Origin: Azospirillum brasilense
GTDB lineage: Bacteria > Pseudomonadota > Alphaproteobacteria > Azospirillales > Azospirillaceae
Direction: 5' to 3'
Length of the DNA stretch: 64,000 bases
NCBI RefSeq assembly: GCF_022023855.1
Contig: NZ_CP059449.1
Location: forward strand, 2,526,001-2,590,000
The notes under the pieces were generated by a model, which was not told the DNA's origin, made no database searches, and worked only from the letters and a program-made list of their open reading frames with translations. Shown here in pieces: positions 17,609-30,562 of this stretch (position 1 is its first letter; every line of letters begins with the position of its first letter). The position numbers were made by a program, and so were the translations under genes.

Positions 17609-17636
17609 GGGGGCGCCCGTGAGGGCGTCCCCTTTT
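17609..17636. terminator. Terminator between OFA1 and thiC
   Basis: Stem GGGGGCGCCC / GGGCGTCCCC with loop GTGA and TTTT on the plus side, between convergent genes. A hairpin of the intergenic repeat type (CCCCTCCCCCC..GGGGAAGGAG) precedes it at 17572-17596. Confidence 0.7.
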
Positions 17637-17647
17637 CGATTCAGTTG

Positions 17648-19707
<2,060 letters not shown>

Positions 19708-19796
19708 TGGAACGTCGCCATGCTGAACGATCCGCCCCACCCACGTCAATGCGATTCACGGCGCATCCCACCCGATCAATGCAATTGGCGCGATTC

Positions 19797-19820
19797 TGGT
19801 ATCCATTATCTGGTATACAA
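19797..19820. promoter_or_regulatory. Oxalate-regulon palindromes, tandem site F/G
   Basis: TGGTATCCA (19797) and CTGGTATACAA (TGGTATACAA at 19811-19820, one mismatch), 14 bp apart. They lie between the thiC riboswitch and the small ORF at 19910, and could serve either. Confidence 0.45.
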
Positions 19821-19909
19821 AATCCTATTGCGCAGCCTGAGCCGGGCCGCTATGCTGCATCACAACAACAAAAAGCAACGCCCCCTCCCGAGTGCCCGGA
19901 GCCCGTCCC

Positions 19910-20098
19910 ATGCTCGAATCCCAATTGATCGCCTTCGTCGCCCTGGCCGGCCTGATGGGCCACGGCATGACCCTGCTGATGCGGGAGGACGACGAATGGA
20001 CTTCCGATCCGCAGGACGAGCAGCCGGACGGCCTCTGGTCGTCGGAGCGCTTCAACCAGTCTGGTGAGGGCCACAACCGTCCTTTCTTCCTGGAATGA
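19910..20098 (+). CDS. Small hypothetical protein, 62 aa, one membrane segment
   Basis: ATG 19910 to stop 20098. The first 20 residues are hydrophobic (LIAFVALAGLMGHGMTLLM), the remainder is polar and acidic, rich in D, E, Q and S. I do not recognise a family. Reasons to take it as real: it lies between two bounded elements, the tandem regulon palindromes upstream and a terminator directly at its end (which mainly serves the opposite gene), and it has a coherent single-pass layout. There is no strong ribosome site. It may be a small membrane protein linked to the transporters. Confidence 0.4.
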   Translation: MLESQLIAFVALAGLMGHGMTLLMREDDEWTSDPQDEQPDGLWSSERFNQSGEGHNRPFFLE

Positions 20099-20132
20099 AA
20101 AAAGGCCGCCGCGCGGGGTGCGCGCGGCGGCC
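20097..20132 (-). terminator. Terminator of OFA2
   Basis: Perfect 12-bp stem GGCCGCCGCGCG / CGCGCGGCGGCC with a 5-nt loop. On the minus strand it is followed by TTTTTT, at the end of the transporter gene. Confidence 0.85.
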
Positions 20133-20169
20133 GTCATCCGAGGACTGTAAGCGGAAGTGTGCGGGCCGA

Positions 20170-21519
20170 TCAGTGGCCGGGCTGCACCGCCAGCCCACCC
20201 GCACCCTGCTGGGCGGCAAGTTCGGCGTTGCGGGCATGGTGCTTGCGCAGCATTGGCCGCAGGACCGCGATGGCGCAGAAAGCCGCGATGAGGTCCATGG
20301 TGGCGCAGATGTAGAGCACGGTCGCCCAGGTGCCGGTGGCTTCCATCAGCAGGTTGCCCAGCGGGACCAGCAACGCCGCGACGCCCTTGGCGCAGTACAG
20401 CACACCGTAGATCTTCGCCGCGTGCTTGGTGCCGAAGGTGTCCGCCGAGGTGGCGCTGAACAGGCTGTACACTTCGCCCCAGGCCAGGAACACCAGACCC
20501 GACAGGATCAGGAACATGATCGGGTCGTGGCCGAAGCGGCTGAGCATCAGGATGCCGAGGCCTTCGAAGGTGAAGGCGATGAACATCGTCGCTTCACGGC
20601 CGATGTGGTCGGAGATGAAGCCGAACAGCGGACGGGAGATGCCGTTCATCACGCGGTCGAGCATCAGCGCGAAGGGCAGAGCCGCCATGGTGATGCCGAA
20701 CAGGCTGATCGGGGCTTCCTTCACGCCCAGATCGTGGGCGATCACGCCGAGCTGGGCCACCGCCATCAGACCGCCCGAGACGGTGCAGATGAACATGACC
20801 ATCATGACCCAGAAGACCGGCGTCTGCAGCGCTTCCTTGAGCGTATAGTCGCGGCGGGACTGCAGGACCTTGGTCGAGGCCTTCACCTGATCCTTCTGCG
20901 GAGCGCGCAGGAAGTAGGCGGCGATGAGGATGATCGTGCCCTGCAGCAGGCCGAACCAGAAGAAGGTCGCCTGATAGCCCGAGGAGTGGATCATGTTGGC
21001 GATCGGCAGGATGGTCACGGCCGAGCCGGCACCGTAGCCGCCCGCGGTCAGGCCGACGGCGAGGCCGCGCTTGTCCGGGAACCACTTGAGGGCGCTGTTG
21101 ACGCAGGTGGCGTAGACGCAGCCGACGCCGATGCCGCCGATGGCCGAACCGACATAGAGCATGCCGAGCGAGCCGGCGTAGCTGTCGACGATCCAGGAGA
21201 GGCCGGTCATCACGCCGCCGAAGGCGACGATGGCGCGGGGGCCGTAACGGTCGATGAAATAGCCTTCGATGGGGGTCAGCCAGGTCTGGACGACGACGAA
21301 GACGGTGAAGGCGGTCTGGATCGAGGCGCGGGTCCAGCCATGGGTGGCCTGGATTTCCGGCACAAACAGCGTCCAGGCGTACTGGATGTTGGCCGCCGCC
21401 ACCATACAGACGATGCCGACGACGATCTGCATCCAACGCGCGCCGTCGGAGATGGGCGCCTGCGAGCCGCCGGAACTGTTAAAAGCTGGCCTCTGGGATT
21501 CTGTCGATCCAACCATCAT
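20170..21519 (-). CDS. OFA-family MFS transporter, probable oxalate/formate exchanger (OFA2)
   Basis: 449 residues starting at one of two adjacent ATGs (21519, 21516), with GGGAGGGA upstream. Twelve membrane helices. WMQIVVGIVCMVAAANIQYAWTLF, RVMNGISRPLFGF and VLYCAKGVAALLVPL keep the arginine and lysine expected for oxalate binding in OxlT. It is a more distant paralogue of OFA1 and OFA3, suggesting a different substrate preference or affinity. Upstream lie operator site H and the GAAAATTTTTCC dyad. Confidence 0.88.
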   Translation of the reverse strand: MMVGSTESQRPAFNSSGGSQAPISDGARWMQIVVGIVCMVAAANIQYAWTLFVPEIQATHGWTRASIQTAFTVFVVVQTWLTPIEGYFIDRYGPRAIVAFGGVMTGLSWIVDSYAGSLGMLYVGSAIGGIGVGCVYATCVNSALKWFPDKRGLAVGLTAGGYGAGSAVTILPIANMIHSSGYQATFFWFGLLQGTIILIAAYFLRAPQKDQVKASTKVLQSRRDYTLKEALQTPVFWVMMVMFICTVSGGLMAVAQLGVIAHDLGVKEAPISLFGITMAALPFALMLDRVMNGISRPLFGFISDHIGREATMFIAFTFEGLGILMLSRFGHDPIMFLILSGLVFLAWGEVYSLFSATSADTFGTKHAAKIYGVLYCAKGVAALLVPLGNLLMEATGTWATVLYICATMDLIAAFCAIAVLRPMLRKHHARNAELAAQQGAGGLAVQPGH

Positions 21520-21715
21520 TCCCTCCCGTGGGATTGCGACGCTTTGATACCGGGCATGAGGGTCCCCTTGGGCGGGCGAGGCGGAGTCCGAGCGAGCGTC
21601 CGCATCGCCGCGTCATGGGCAGCCTTGTTCCGTGCCGATGTGAGTCATGGTTCAATGGTGTTCTGGAGAGCCGGTCACGCTGTCCCTGCGTTCGTGGCGC
21701 TCCAGATACGGCATA

Positions 21716-21725
21716 TGGTATGCCA
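21716..21725. promoter_or_regulatory. Oxalate-regulon palindrome, site H
   Basis: TGGTATGCCA (one off a perfect dyad) in CATATGGTATGCCAGAG, 197 bp upstream of OFA2. A half-site, CCAGATAC, lies 8 bp to the left. Confidence 0.5.
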
Positions 21726-21774
21726 GAGACACGATTGTTGGCAACACGAACTTTTGCCGTATTGCGCTTTTCAT

Positions 21775-21790
21775 CCGAAAATTTTTCCGG
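21775..21790. promoter_or_regulatory. Dyad CCGAAAATTTTTCCGG upstream of OFA2
   Basis: Shares 13 consecutive bases (GAAAATTTTTCCG) with the dyad at 6445-6459 before the PPDK-like gene. A second regulator common to both genes is a reasonable guess. Confidence 0.45.
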
Positions 21791-21822
21791 CTTCCGAAAA
21801 CCGGACAGCCGGAAGGGTCAGC

Positions 21823-21839
21823 CCCGCCCTGAGGGCGGG
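21823..21839 (-). terminator. Hairpin after the MFS gene
   Basis: CCCGCCC-TGA-GGGCGGG, about 50 bp past the MFS stop codon, with no clear T-run. Confidence 0.4.
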
Positions 21840-21888
21840 ACTCCGTGGTGTTCTCGCGATTGGATGAGCGAGGCGCCGACCGTCGTCT

Positions 21889-23106
21889 TCAGACGGTCGC
21901 GGACGCGGCGCGGGACGAGACCGTGACCACAAGCGCCGCGATGGCCGCCGCAAGCGGCACGAAGGACACCCAGAGCACCGAATCCCAGCCGAACGCCGCC
22001 AGCAGCCCGCCGGACGCGAAGGACCCCAGGGCCATCGTGCCGAACACGATGAAGTCGTTGAGCGACTGCACCTGCGTCTTCTCCTCCGGGCGGTGGCACT
22101 CCAGAACGAGTGCCGAGGCCCCGAGGAAGCCGAAGTTCCAGCCGACCCCCAGCAGGATCAGGCTGACCCAGAAATGCGCCACGTCGACACCCCCCAGCCC
22201 GACCACGGCGGAGGAGGCGATCAGGCCCAGGCCGGCAAACACAATGCGGGACGCGCCGAAGCGCTCGACCAGCCGCCCAGTGATGAAACTCGGGGCGTAC
22301 ATGGCGATGACGTGCCATTGCAGGCCGAGGTTGGACACCTCCTGCGACAGGCCGCACAGCCGCATCGCCAGCGGGGCCGCCGTCATGATGAAATTCATCA
22401 GCAGATAGGAGACGACCCCGCACAGCACGGCGGTGACGAATCGCGGCTGGCGCGCGATGACGCCGAGCGGCCGTCCCCCGGCAGCTTCCGCCGCAGTCGG
22501 CATCGGCAGCCGCACGCCGACCAGCACCAGCGCGGACACCGCCGCCACGGTGGCCTGTGCGAGGAAGGTCGCCAGGAACAGGTGCGGCGGCCAGACATCC
22601 ATGGTGACGGTGACGAGCTGCGGTCCGATCACCCCGGCGAACACCCCGCCCGCCATCACGGCCGACATGGCCCGCGGCCGCCGCTCCGGTTCGACGCAAT
22701 CGGTCGCGGCGAAGCGGAAGGAGAGGACCACGGCGGCGTAGGCGCCGCCGGGGATCATTGCCGCGCAGAACAGCCAGAAGCTCCCCAGAATCACCGCCAG
22801 GGCGGAGAGCAGCCCGACGAGCACGCCGCACCCCGTCCCCGCCAGGAAGGCAGCACGCCGCCCACGGCGCCGGGCAATGGCCCCGGCGGGAATGGTGCAG
22901 ACCGCCATGCCCACGACGAAGACGGAGAGCGGCAGCGTGGCTAGTGCCGGGCTGGGCGCCAGCGTGTTCCCGACGATGGCCCCCGTCGCGTAGACGACCA
23001 CCGCGTTGGCGCCGGCCAGCGCTTGCGCCGCCGCCAGCCGCAGAACGTTCGCCGTCCCGTGAGCGTAAAGGCCCTGTGCATAAAGGGTGGTGTCGGCTTG
23101 GCTCAT
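21889..23106 (-). CDS. Major facilitator superfamily transporter
   Basis: 405 residues, about 12 hydrophobic segments. The loop after helix 2 reads IARRRGRRAAFL, a diverged MFS motif A. It is not of the OFA family. It is divergent from a MetR-like LysR gene with 104 bp between them, the normal layout for a regulator and its target exporter or importer. The substrate is unknown. A sugar/drug-type exporter is possible, and the MetR-like partner hints at sulfur or amino-acid metabolism. Confidence 0.8.
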   Translation of the reverse strand: MSQADTTLYAQGLYAHGTANVLRLAAAQALAGANAVVVYATGAIVGNTLAPSPALATLPLSVFVVGMAVCTIPAGAIARRRGRRAAFLAGTGCGVLVGLLSALAVILGSFWLFCAAMIPGGAYAAVVLSFRFAATDCVEPERRPRAMSAVMAGGVFAGVIGPQLVTVTMDVWPPHLFLATFLAQATVAAVSALVLVGVRLPMPTAAEAAGGRPLGVIARQPRFVTAVLCGVVSYLLMNFIMTAAPLAMRLCGLSQEVSNLGLQWHVIAMYAPSFITGRLVERFGASRIVFAGLGLIASSAVVGLGGVDVAHFWVSLILLGVGWNFGFLGASALVLECHRPEEKTQVQSLNDFIVFGTMALGSFASGGLLAAFGWDSVLWVSFVPLAAAIAALVVTVSSRAASATV

Positions 23107-23160
23107 GACGGTCCTCGGGACTGGCTCTGTCGCGGTTGCCCTAGGCTTACCGACCCGCCA

Positions 23161-23210
23161 TCATGAATAGAAGTGGTATGTTCTCATGAGTGGATGAGCC
23201 GGAGTCATGA
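23161..23210. promoter_or_regulatory. Three TCATGA repeats in the MFS/lysR divergent promoter
   Basis: TCATGA, itself a 6-bp palindrome, occurs at 23161, 23184 and 23205, spaced 23 and 21 bp (about two helix turns). The first two flank a wider dyad, ATGAATAGAA..TGTTCTCAT. This is a plausible LysR-type recognition/activation array. Confidence 0.45.
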
Positions 23211-24098
23211 ATGATTGACCGCCAGATCCTCGCGATTCTGCGGGAGGTGGATCGGGCGGGCAGCGTCACCGCCGCCGCCGAACGCCTGAATCTCAGCCAG
23301 TCGGCGCTGAGCCACACGATGCGCAAATTCGAGGAACGCTGCGGCGTAGAAATCTGGATGAAGAAGGGGCGGAGCCTCCGCTTCACCCAGGCTGGCCGGC
23401 ATCTTTTGGCGCTGGCGCAGCGCCTGCTGCCGCAGTTCGAGCACGCCGAACGGGTTCTCGCCGATTTCGCGTCGGGCCGCCGCGGGGCGTTCCGAGTGGG
23501 CATGGAATGCCATCCCTGCCAAGCTTGGCTGATGCGGATGACCGCCCGCTATCTCACCCAATGGCAGGACGTGGATTTCGAGGTCCGCACCGCCTTCCGC
23601 TTCGACGGCTTGGCTGCGCTGCTCGACAATGAGATCGATTTGTTGATCACGCCCGACCCCATCGAGACCGCCGACGTCCTGTTCACACCGGTCTTCGATT
23701 ACGAACTCGTCCTCGTGGTGCATGACGCGCACCCTCTCGCCGCGCGGGATGGGGCGCAGCCGGAAGACCTTTGTGCGGAGGAATTGATCACGGTCCCGGT
23801 CAGCCTGGAACGGTTGGACGTCTACACCCGCTTTCTCGTCCCCGCCCATTGCCGTCCGCGTCGCCACAAGACCGTGGAGTCGACCGACCTGATGCTCCAG
23901 CTCGTTGCCGCCCGGCGTGGGGTCACCGTCCTGCCGGACTGGCTGGTGCGGGAGGACGGTGCCGGACTTCCCATCCGCAGCGTACGGTTGGGAAGCGAGG
24001 GGATCGGCAAGAGCATTCATCTCGGCGTTCGCCGCGGCGAGGAGGGCGTGGATTACATCGCCGGCTTCTTGGCGCTCGCGCTGTCAGCGGATCAATAA
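23211..24098 (+). CDS. LysR family regulator, MetR-like
   Basis: 295 residues from ATG 23211. The N-terminal winged HTH (REVDRAGSVTAAAERLNLSQSALSHTMRKFE) is followed by a periplasmic-binding-like effector domain. Several segments follow E. coli MetR: VGMECHPCQAWL (MetR IECHSCIQWL), PVFDYELVLVVHDAHPLAA and SLERLDVYTRFLVPA. MetR responds to homocysteine and controls methionine genes. Here the adjacent gene is an MFS transporter, so it may be a specialised paralogue. A metY gene is present far away at 59499. Confidence 0.85.
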   Translation: MIDRQILAILREVDRAGSVTAAAERLNLSQSALSHTMRKFEERCGVEIWMKKGRSLRFTQAGRHLLALAQRLLPQFEHAERVLADFASGRRGAFRVGMECHPCQAWLMRMTARYLTQWQDVDFEVRTAFRFDGLAALLDNEIDLLITPDPIETADVLFTPVFDYELVLVVHDAHPLAARDGAQPEDLCAEELITVPVSLERLDVYTRFLVPAHCRPRRHKTVESTDLMLQLVAARRGVTVLPDWLVREDGAGLPIRSVRLGSEGIGKSIHLGVRRGEEGVDYIAGFLALALSADQ

Positions 24099-24109
24099 GC
24101 AAGTGAGCA

Positions 24110-24142
24110 AAAAAAATGGCCGTGCTGTTGCCAGCACGGCCA
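24110..24142 (-). terminator. Terminator-like hairpin, outer copy
   Basis: Perfect 11-bp stem TGGCCGTGCTG / CAGCACGGCCA, loop TTGC. The minus strand gives an 8-T tail. A similar hairpin with the same loop and following bases (CCAGTSAYTTCG) lies at 24316-24335. Confidence 0.7.
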
Positions 24143-24315
24143 GTGATTTCGAGAGGCTCGCATAAATGCAGAGCAACAACCCGCCCGATACAAAGGGTGA
24201 AGCACCCTGTGCAAGACCAAGATGACTGGTCGGACTACTCGCCGCAACGCTTCTCTGATGGCTTTCCACATCGCGAAAACAGTCCCCTTCCCTGCCGAAT
24301 ACACAAACAAGAAGA

Positions 24316-24335
24316 CCGCGCCGTTGCCGGCGCGG
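24316..24335 (-). terminator. Terminator-like hairpin after sucD, inner copy
   Basis: CCGCGCCG-TTGC-CGGCGCGG, 41 bp past the sucD stop. On the minus strand it is followed by TCTTGTTTGT. The same loop and flank recur at 24117-24142, so the pair looks duplicated. Confidence 0.6.
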
Positions 24336-24375
24336 CCAGTCACTTCGGGGAAAACACCACAGCGACGAAAACGGA

Positions 24376-25251
24376 TCAGCCCTTGAAGACCTTCAGCATG
24401 GTGGAACCCAGGCTGGCGGGGCTGTCGGCGACGGCGATGCCGACGGACTTCATGAAGTCGATCTTGAAGTCGGCGGTGTCGTTGCCGCCGGAGATCACCG
24501 CGCCGGCATGGCCCATGCGGCGGCCCGGAGGCGCGGTGCGCCCGGCGATGAAGCCGACGACCGGCTTCTTGGTCCCGGAGTCGCGGATGAACTCCGCGCC
24601 CTTGACTTCGGCGTCGCCGCCGATCTCGCCGATCATGATGATGCCCTCGGTCTCCGGGTCCTTCAGGAACAGCTCCAGGCTGTCCACGAAGTTCGTCCCG
24701 TTGACCGGATCGCCACCGATGCCGATGCAGGTCGTCTGGCCCAGCCCCGCCGCGGTGGTCTGCGCCACCGCCTCGTAGGTCAGCGTGCCCGAGCGCGAGA
24801 CGATGCCGATCTTGCCGCGCTTGTGGATGTGGCCCGGCATGATGCCGATCTTGCACTCGTCGGGCGTGATGATGCCCGGGCAGTTCGGCCCGATCAGACG
24901 GGTCTTGGAGTTGCCCAGCGCCCGCTTGACGCGCACCATGTCGAGCACCGGGATGCCCTCGGTGATGCACACCACCAGCGGGATCTCGGCGTCGATCGCC
25001 TCCAGGATGGCATCGGCGGCGAACGGCGGCGGCACGTAGATGACGCTGGCGTTGGCGCCGGTCTTCTCGACCGCGTCGGCCACCGTGTCGAAGACCGGCA
25101 GGTCGAGGTGCTTGGTGCCGCCCTTGCCCGGCGTGACGCCGCCGACCATCTTGGTGCCGTAGGCGATCGCCTGCTCGGAATGGAAGGTGCCCTGGGCTCC
25201 GGTGAAGCCCTGGCAGATCACCTTCGTGTTCTTATCGACGAGAACAGCCAT
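24376..25251 (-). CDS. sucD: Succinate-CoA ligase alpha subunit
   Basis: 291 residues. CoA-binding Rossmann domain ([19 protein letters not shown]), ligase domain with [11 protein letters not shown], and the phosphohistidine loop [11 protein letters not shown]. It forms an alpha-beta enzyme with SucC, linking succinyl-CoA to nucleotide triphosphate. It begins 1 bp after sucC ends. Usually sucCD lies with sucAB or mdh; here it follows oxc-frc, so it may supply or recycle CoA for oxalate activation. A malate-CoA ligase (MtkAB), a close relative, cannot be excluded by eye. Confidence 0.9.
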   Translation of the reverse strand: MAVLVDKNTKVICQGFTGAQGTFHSEQAIAYGTKMVGGVTPGKGGTKHLDLPVFDTVADAVEKTGANASVIYVPPPFAADAILEAIDAEIPLVVCITEGIPVLDMVRVKRALGNSKTRLIGPNCPGIITPDECKIGIMPGHIHKRGKIGIVSRSGTLTYEAVAQTTAAGLGQTTCIGIGGDPVNGTNFVDSLELFLKDPETEGIIMIGEIGGDAEVKGAEFIRDSGTKKPVVGFIAGRTAPPGRRMGHAGAVISGGNDTADFKIDFMKSVGIAVADSPASLGSTMLKVFKG

Positions 25252-25252
25252 C

Positions 25253-26449
<1,197 letters not shown>

Positions 26450-26683
26450 GGCTGTCTTCGGGTGTTTAAAATGGAAGGGTGCGGGGCGCAGGCCGGCATC
26501 GGCGCTGACGCGTCCCGCGCCGGCACCCTGCGTCCTGTGCTGAATCCGTGGAAGAATAACGGTGTGAGCCCGCGGCTCACCGGATGTGTGCGTCAACGCC
26601 CCCGCTCTTCGGGACTGCGTGCGCCTGTTATCCGTGCTGCATGGAGCGGGCGCCCTGACGGAACGCCCTCGCCACGGCTGTCT

Positions 26684-27961
26684 TTACTCGGCGGCCATGC
26701 GGGGAACGACCAGCCCCAGAGCGCCGCTGTCGCGGACCTCGCCGATGCGGCGTTCGTCGAAGCCGAGCACCTCGCGCAGGATCTCGTCGGTGTGTTCGCC
26801 TAGCAGCGGCGACCGCGTGACCTCGGTCGGGCTGTCCGACAGCTTGATCGGGTTGCCGACCGTCAGGTACTTGCCGCGCGTCGGGTGGTCCACCTCGACG
26901 ATGGTGCCGGTCTCGCGCAGCGACTGATCCTCCGCCAGCTCCTTCATCGACAGGATGGGGCCGCAGGGGATGTCGTACTTGTTCAGGATCTCCATGACCT
27001 CGAACTTCGTCTTGGTCATGGTCCACTCTTCGACGGTCGCGAAGATGTCCTTCAGGCGCGGCAGGCGCGCGGCGGGCGTCGCGTAGTCCGGATCGGTGAC
27101 CCACTCCGGCTTGCCGATGACGTCGCAGATCTTCGCCCAGACCGGCGCCTGGGTGATGAAGTAGATGTAGGCGTTGGGGTCGGTCTCCCAGCCCTTGCAC
27201 TTCAGGATCCAGCCCGGCTGGCCACCGCCCGAGGCGTTGCCGGCGCGCGGCACGGTGTCGCCGAACGCGCCGTTGGGGTACTGCGGGTACTCTTTCAGCG
27301 GGCCACGCTCCAGCCGCTGCTGGTCGCGCAGCTTGACGCGGCAGAGGTTCAGCACGGCGTCCTGCATGGCCGCCAGCACCTTCTGGCCGCGCCCGGTCTG
27401 GGTGCGCTGGTAGAGCGCCGTCACGATGCCCAGCGCCAGATGCAGGCCGGTGCCGCTGTCGCCGATCTGGGCGCCGGTGACCATCGGCGGGCCGTCGTCG
27501 AAGCCGGTCGTCGAGGCCGAGCCGCCGGCGCACTGCGCGACGTTCTCGTAGACCTTGCAGTCCTCGTAGGGACCGGGGCCGAAGCCCTTGACCGAGGCGA
27601 CGATGATGCGGGGGTTCAGCTCCTGGATGCGCTCCCAGGTCAGGCCCATGCGGTCGAGCACGCCGGGGGCGAAATTCTCGACCATCACGTCGCAGATGCG
27701 CACCAGATCCTCCAGGACGCGCTTGCCGTCCGGGTTCTTGGTGTCCAGCGTGATGGACCGCTTGTTGTGGTTCAGCATGGTGAAGTAGAGGCTGTCGGCC
27801 TCGGGCACGTCGCGCAGCTGGCCGCGCGTGATGTCGCCCTCGCCCGGACGCTCGACCTTGATGACGTCGGCGCCGAACCACGCCAGAAGCTGCGTGCAGG
27901 TCGGACCCGACTGAACGTGGGTAAAGTCCAGAACCCGCACGCCTTCAAGAGCTTTTCCCAT
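26684..27961 (-). CDS. frc: Formyl-CoA:oxalate CoA-transferase
   Basis: 425 residues, the usual length for class III CoA-transferase Frc. It starts [22 protein letters not shown] with Gln17, as in the Oxalobacter enzyme, and the catalytic aspartate sits in [14 protein letters not shown] (Asp168 here). The glycine loop GGGQPGW is present. It moves CoA from formyl-CoA (or succinyl-CoA) to oxalate. It lies 112 bp downstream of oxc on the same strand, forming the classic oxalate catabolic pair. Confidence 0.95.
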   Translation of the reverse strand: MGKALEGVRVLDFTHVQSGPTCTQLLAWFGADVIKVERPGEGDITRGQLRDVPEADSLYFTMLNHNKRSITLDTKNPDGKRVLEDLVRICDVMVENFAPGVLDRMGLTWERIQELNPRIIVASVKGFGPGPYEDCKVYENVAQCAGGSASTTGFDDGPPMVTGAQIGDSGTGLHLALGIVTALYQRTQTGRGQKVLAAMQDAVLNLCRVKLRDQQRLERGPLKEYPQYPNGAFGDTVPRAGNASGGGQPGWILKCKGWETDPNAYIYFITQAPVWAKICDVIGKPEWVTDPDYATPAARLPRLKDIFATVEEWTMTKTKFEVMEILNKYDIPCGPILSMKELAEDQSLRETGTIVEVDHPTRGKYLTVGNPIKLSDSPTEVTRSPLLGEHTDEILREVLGFDERRIGEVRDSGALGLVVPRMAAE

Positions 27962-28073
27962 CGTCGTTCCTCCCGGTGGTGCTCTGTGTCTGAAAAGGGC
28001 GGCGCCACCCCTCGCTGGCAGGGCCGCCCGGCCTGGAACCGGAGAACCGGCGTCCTTGGCTACCGCTCGATCG

Positions 28074-29831
28074 TCAGGTCTTTGGACCCTTGCGGACGGC
28101 GCTGGTGGGGTTGAGGCTGCCGATGTTGCCGCTCTCCGACCCGGCGTTGGGGTCGATCACCGCGTTGATCAGCGTCGGCCGACCGCTGTCCATGGCCGCG
28201 CTGACCGCCCGGTACAGCTCGTCCGGCGTCGTCACGTTGACGCCCTCGCCGCCGAAGGCCTCCATCATCTTGTCGTAACGGGAGTCCGGAACGAAGACCA
28301 TCGGAGACGGGTCCGACCCGCCCGTCGGGTTCACGTCCGTCCCCTTGTAGATGCCGTTGTTGTTGAACACCACGATGCACACCGGCAGGTTGTACCGGCA
28401 GATCGTCTCCACCTCCATGCCCGAGAAGCCGAAGGCGCTGTCGCCTTCCACCGCCAGCACCGGCTTGCCCGACTCCACCGCAGCCGCCACCGCGAAGCCC
28501 ATCCCGATGCCCATCACGCCCCAGGTCCCGACGTCCAGGCGCTTGCGCGGCTGGTGCATGTCGATGATCCCGCGCGCCAGGTCCAGCGTGTTCGCCCCCT
28601 CGTTCACCAGCAGCGCGTCCGGCCGCTCCTGCACCACCCGGCGCAGCGCGCCGAGCGCGCCGTGGAAGTTCATCGGCGAGGCGTTGCTCATCAGCTTGGG
28701 CGCCATCTTGGCGATGTTCGCCTCCTTGCGCGCCGACACCGCCCCCGTCCACTCCGCCGGCGGCGGCGTCCAGCCCTTGGCCATGCCCGCCGTCAGCGCC
28801 GACACGCACGACCCGATGTCGCCGACCAGCGGCGCCACGATCGCCACGTTGCTGTCCATCTCGCGCGGCTCGATGTCGATCTGGATGAAGGTCTTCGACC
28901 CCGGCTCGCCCCAGGTCTTGCCCTTGCCGTGCGACAGCAGCCAGTTCAGACGGGCGCCGACCAGCACCACCACGTCGGCGTCCTTCAGCACCATCGAGCG
29001 CGCCGCGCCCGCCGACTGCGGGTGGGTGTCCGGCAGCAGGCCCTTGGCCATGCTCATCGGCAGGAACGGGATGCCGCTCTTCTCGACCAGCTCGCGCACC
29101 GCCTCGTCGGCCTGCGCGTAGGCGGCGCCCTTGCCGAGGATGATCAACGGCCGCTTGGCGCCCTTCAGCACCTCCAGGGCGCGCGCCACCGAGTCCGGCG
29201 AGGGCAGCTGCGCCGGGGCGGCGTCGACCACCTTGACCAGCGAGCGCGCGCCCTCGGCGGCGTCCATCACCTGCGAGAACAGCTTGGCCGGCAGGTCGAG
29301 GTAGACGCCGCCCGGACGGCCCGACACCGCGGCGCGGATCGCGCGGGCCACCGCGATGCCGATGTCCTGGGCGTGCAGCACGCGGAAGGCCGCCTTGCAC
29401 AAAGGCTTGGCGATGGCCAGCTGGTCCATCTCCTCGTAGTCGCCCTGCTGGAGGTCGACGATCTCGCGCTCCGACGAGCCGGAGATCAGGATCATCGGGA
29501 AGCAGTTGGTGGTGGCGTTGGCCAGAGCGGTCAGGCCGTTGAGGAAGCCCGGCGCCGAGACGGTCATGCACACGCCCGGCTTCTTGGTCAGGAAGCCGGC
29601 GATGGCGGCGGCGTTGCCGGCGTTCTGCTCGTGGCGGAAGGAGATGACCCGCAGCCCCTCGCCCTGGGCCATGCGCAGCAGGTCGGAAATCGGGATGCCC
29701 GGCACGACGTAGAGGTTCTCGATGCCGTTGAGCTTGAGGGCATCGATGACGAGCTGGAAACCATCCGTCAGCGCCGGTTCCGCATCGGTGGCGGCCGTGG
29801 CTTGGTTGTTGAGGACTGTGACGGCTGACAT
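28074..29831 (-). CDS. oxc: Oxalyl-CoA decarboxylase
   Basis: 585 residues from ATG 29831, with GGAGGAG upstream; the frame is open into the preceding regulator but this start matches family length. A ThDP enzyme: catalytic Glu69 in [55 protein letters not shown] (typical of Oxc), and the cofactor motif [19 protein letters not shown]. It decarboxylates oxalyl-CoA to formyl-CoA and CO2. It follows the GntR gene by 41 bp, so the two are probably co-transcribed and the regulator autoregulates with its target. Confidence 0.96.
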   Translation of the reverse strand: MSAVTVLNNQATAATDAEPALTDGFQLVIDALKLNGIENLYVVPGIPISDLLRMAQGEGLRVISFRHEQNAGNAAAIAGFLTKKPGVCMTVSAPGFLNGLTALANATTNCFPMILISGSSEREIVDLQQGDYEEMDQLAIAKPLCKAAFRVLHAQDIGIAVARAIRAAVSGRPGGVYLDLPAKLFSQVMDAAEGARSLVKVVDAAPAQLPSPDSVARALEVLKGAKRPLIILGKGAAYAQADEAVRELVEKSGIPFLPMSMAKGLLPDTHPQSAGAARSMVLKDADVVVLVGARLNWLLSHGKGKTWGEPGSKTFIQIDIEPREMDSNVAIVAPLVGDIGSCVSALTAGMAKGWTPPPAEWTGAVSARKEANIAKMAPKLMSNASPMNFHGALGALRRVVQERPDALLVNEGANTLDLARGIIDMHQPRKRLDVGTWGVMGIGMGFAVAAAVESGKPVLAVEGDSAFGFSGMEVETICRYNLPVCIVVFNNNGIYKGTDVNPTGGSDPSPMVFVPDSRYDKMMEAFGGEGVNVTTPDELYRAVSAAMDSGRPTLINAVIDPNAGSESGNIGSLNPTSAVRKGPKT

Positions 29832-29872
29832 AAGGGTTACTCCTCCCCGACTCTTATTCGGTTCACGATCGG

Positions 29873-30562
29873 TCAATCGAGAAAATCGCAGTGCTGTTCG
29901 ACATGGCGGGCCAGCCCCAGCGTGTGCTCGCGCACCCGCCGCTCGGCCAGGTCGGCGTCGCGCCGGGTCAGGGCGTCGATGATGTCGCGGTGCTCGACGA
30001 TGGACGTCTCGGCCCGGCCGCCGCGGCGCATGGTGACGCGGCGGATGGCCCGCATGTGGATGAAGAAGCGGTCGGTCAGGTCGGCGATGAGCGTGCAGCC
30101 CGAGGCCTGGATGATCGACTGGTGGAAGGCGACGTTGGCGTCGGAATACTCCAGCACGTGGTCGGCCAGCTCGCCTTCGGCGAAGCGGTCGAAGGTCTCG
30201 TGCAGGTCGGCCATGCCGCGCTCGTCGGCGCGCTCGACGAAGAGCCGGGCGGCCATGCCCTCCAGCGCCGCGCAGACGGTGATCATCTCGATGATCTCCG
30301 CCTTGGTCTTGCGCACCACGAAGATGCCGCGCCGGGGCATGGAGCGGATGAAGCCCTCCTGCTCCAGCAGCGCCATGGCCTCGCGCACCGGGGTGCGGCT
30401 GACGCCCAGCGCCTCGCAGAGCTGGCGCTCGTCGAGGCGGATCTCGCTCGGCCCGCCGTAGATGTCCATCTGGGTGATGGCTTGGCGCAGCGCTTGGTAG
30501 GCCTTGGCCTTGAAGCTCATCCCCTGATCCAGGGGTGCGACCGAGAAACTCATCGTCTGCAT
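29873..30562 (-). CDS. GntR family, FCD-type transcriptional regulator (paralogue 2)
   Basis: 229 residues. Winged HTH with recognition helix [20 protein letters not shown], then [19 protein letters not shown] and an FCD domain ([13 protein letters not shown]). Nearly superposable on the GntR protein at 9106-9795. It is the first gene of the gntR-oxc-frc operon, which makes it the best candidate controller of oxalate degradation. Palindromes at 30677 and further upstream probably bind it. The ligand may be oxalate, oxalyl-CoA, formyl-CoA or glyoxylate; sequence cannot decide. Confidence 0.92.
   Translation of the reverse strand: MQTMSFSVAPLDQGMSFKAKAYQALRQAITQMDIYGGPSEIRLDERQLCEALGVSRTPVREAMALLEQEGFIRSMPRRGIFVVRKTKAEIIEMITVCAALEGMAARLFVERADERGMADLHETFDRFAEGELADHVLEYSDANVAFHQSIIQASGCTLIADLTDRFFIHMRAIRRVTMRRGGRAETSIVEHRDIIDALTRRDADLAERRVREHTLGLARHVEQHCDFLD

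Larger units (their letters stand above)
21520..21888. other. Control region between OFA2 and an MFS gene
   Basis: 369 bp without a credible gene. It holds a regulon palindrome (21716-21725), the GAAAATTTTTCC dyad (21775-21790) and a GC hairpin (21823-21839) that ends the minus-strand MFS gene. Confidence 0.6.

Noticed and set aside
20095..21867. Long plus-strand frame (590 codons) opposite OFA2, and similar long shadows opposite other genes
   Set aside because: Low-complexity, His/Arg/Gly/Asp-rich translations opposite well-supported genes; typical GC-rich antisense frames.
23173..23182. TGGTATG in the MFS/lysR spacer as an operator half-site
   Set aside because: There is only one half, and the phased TCATGA repeats explain the spacer better.
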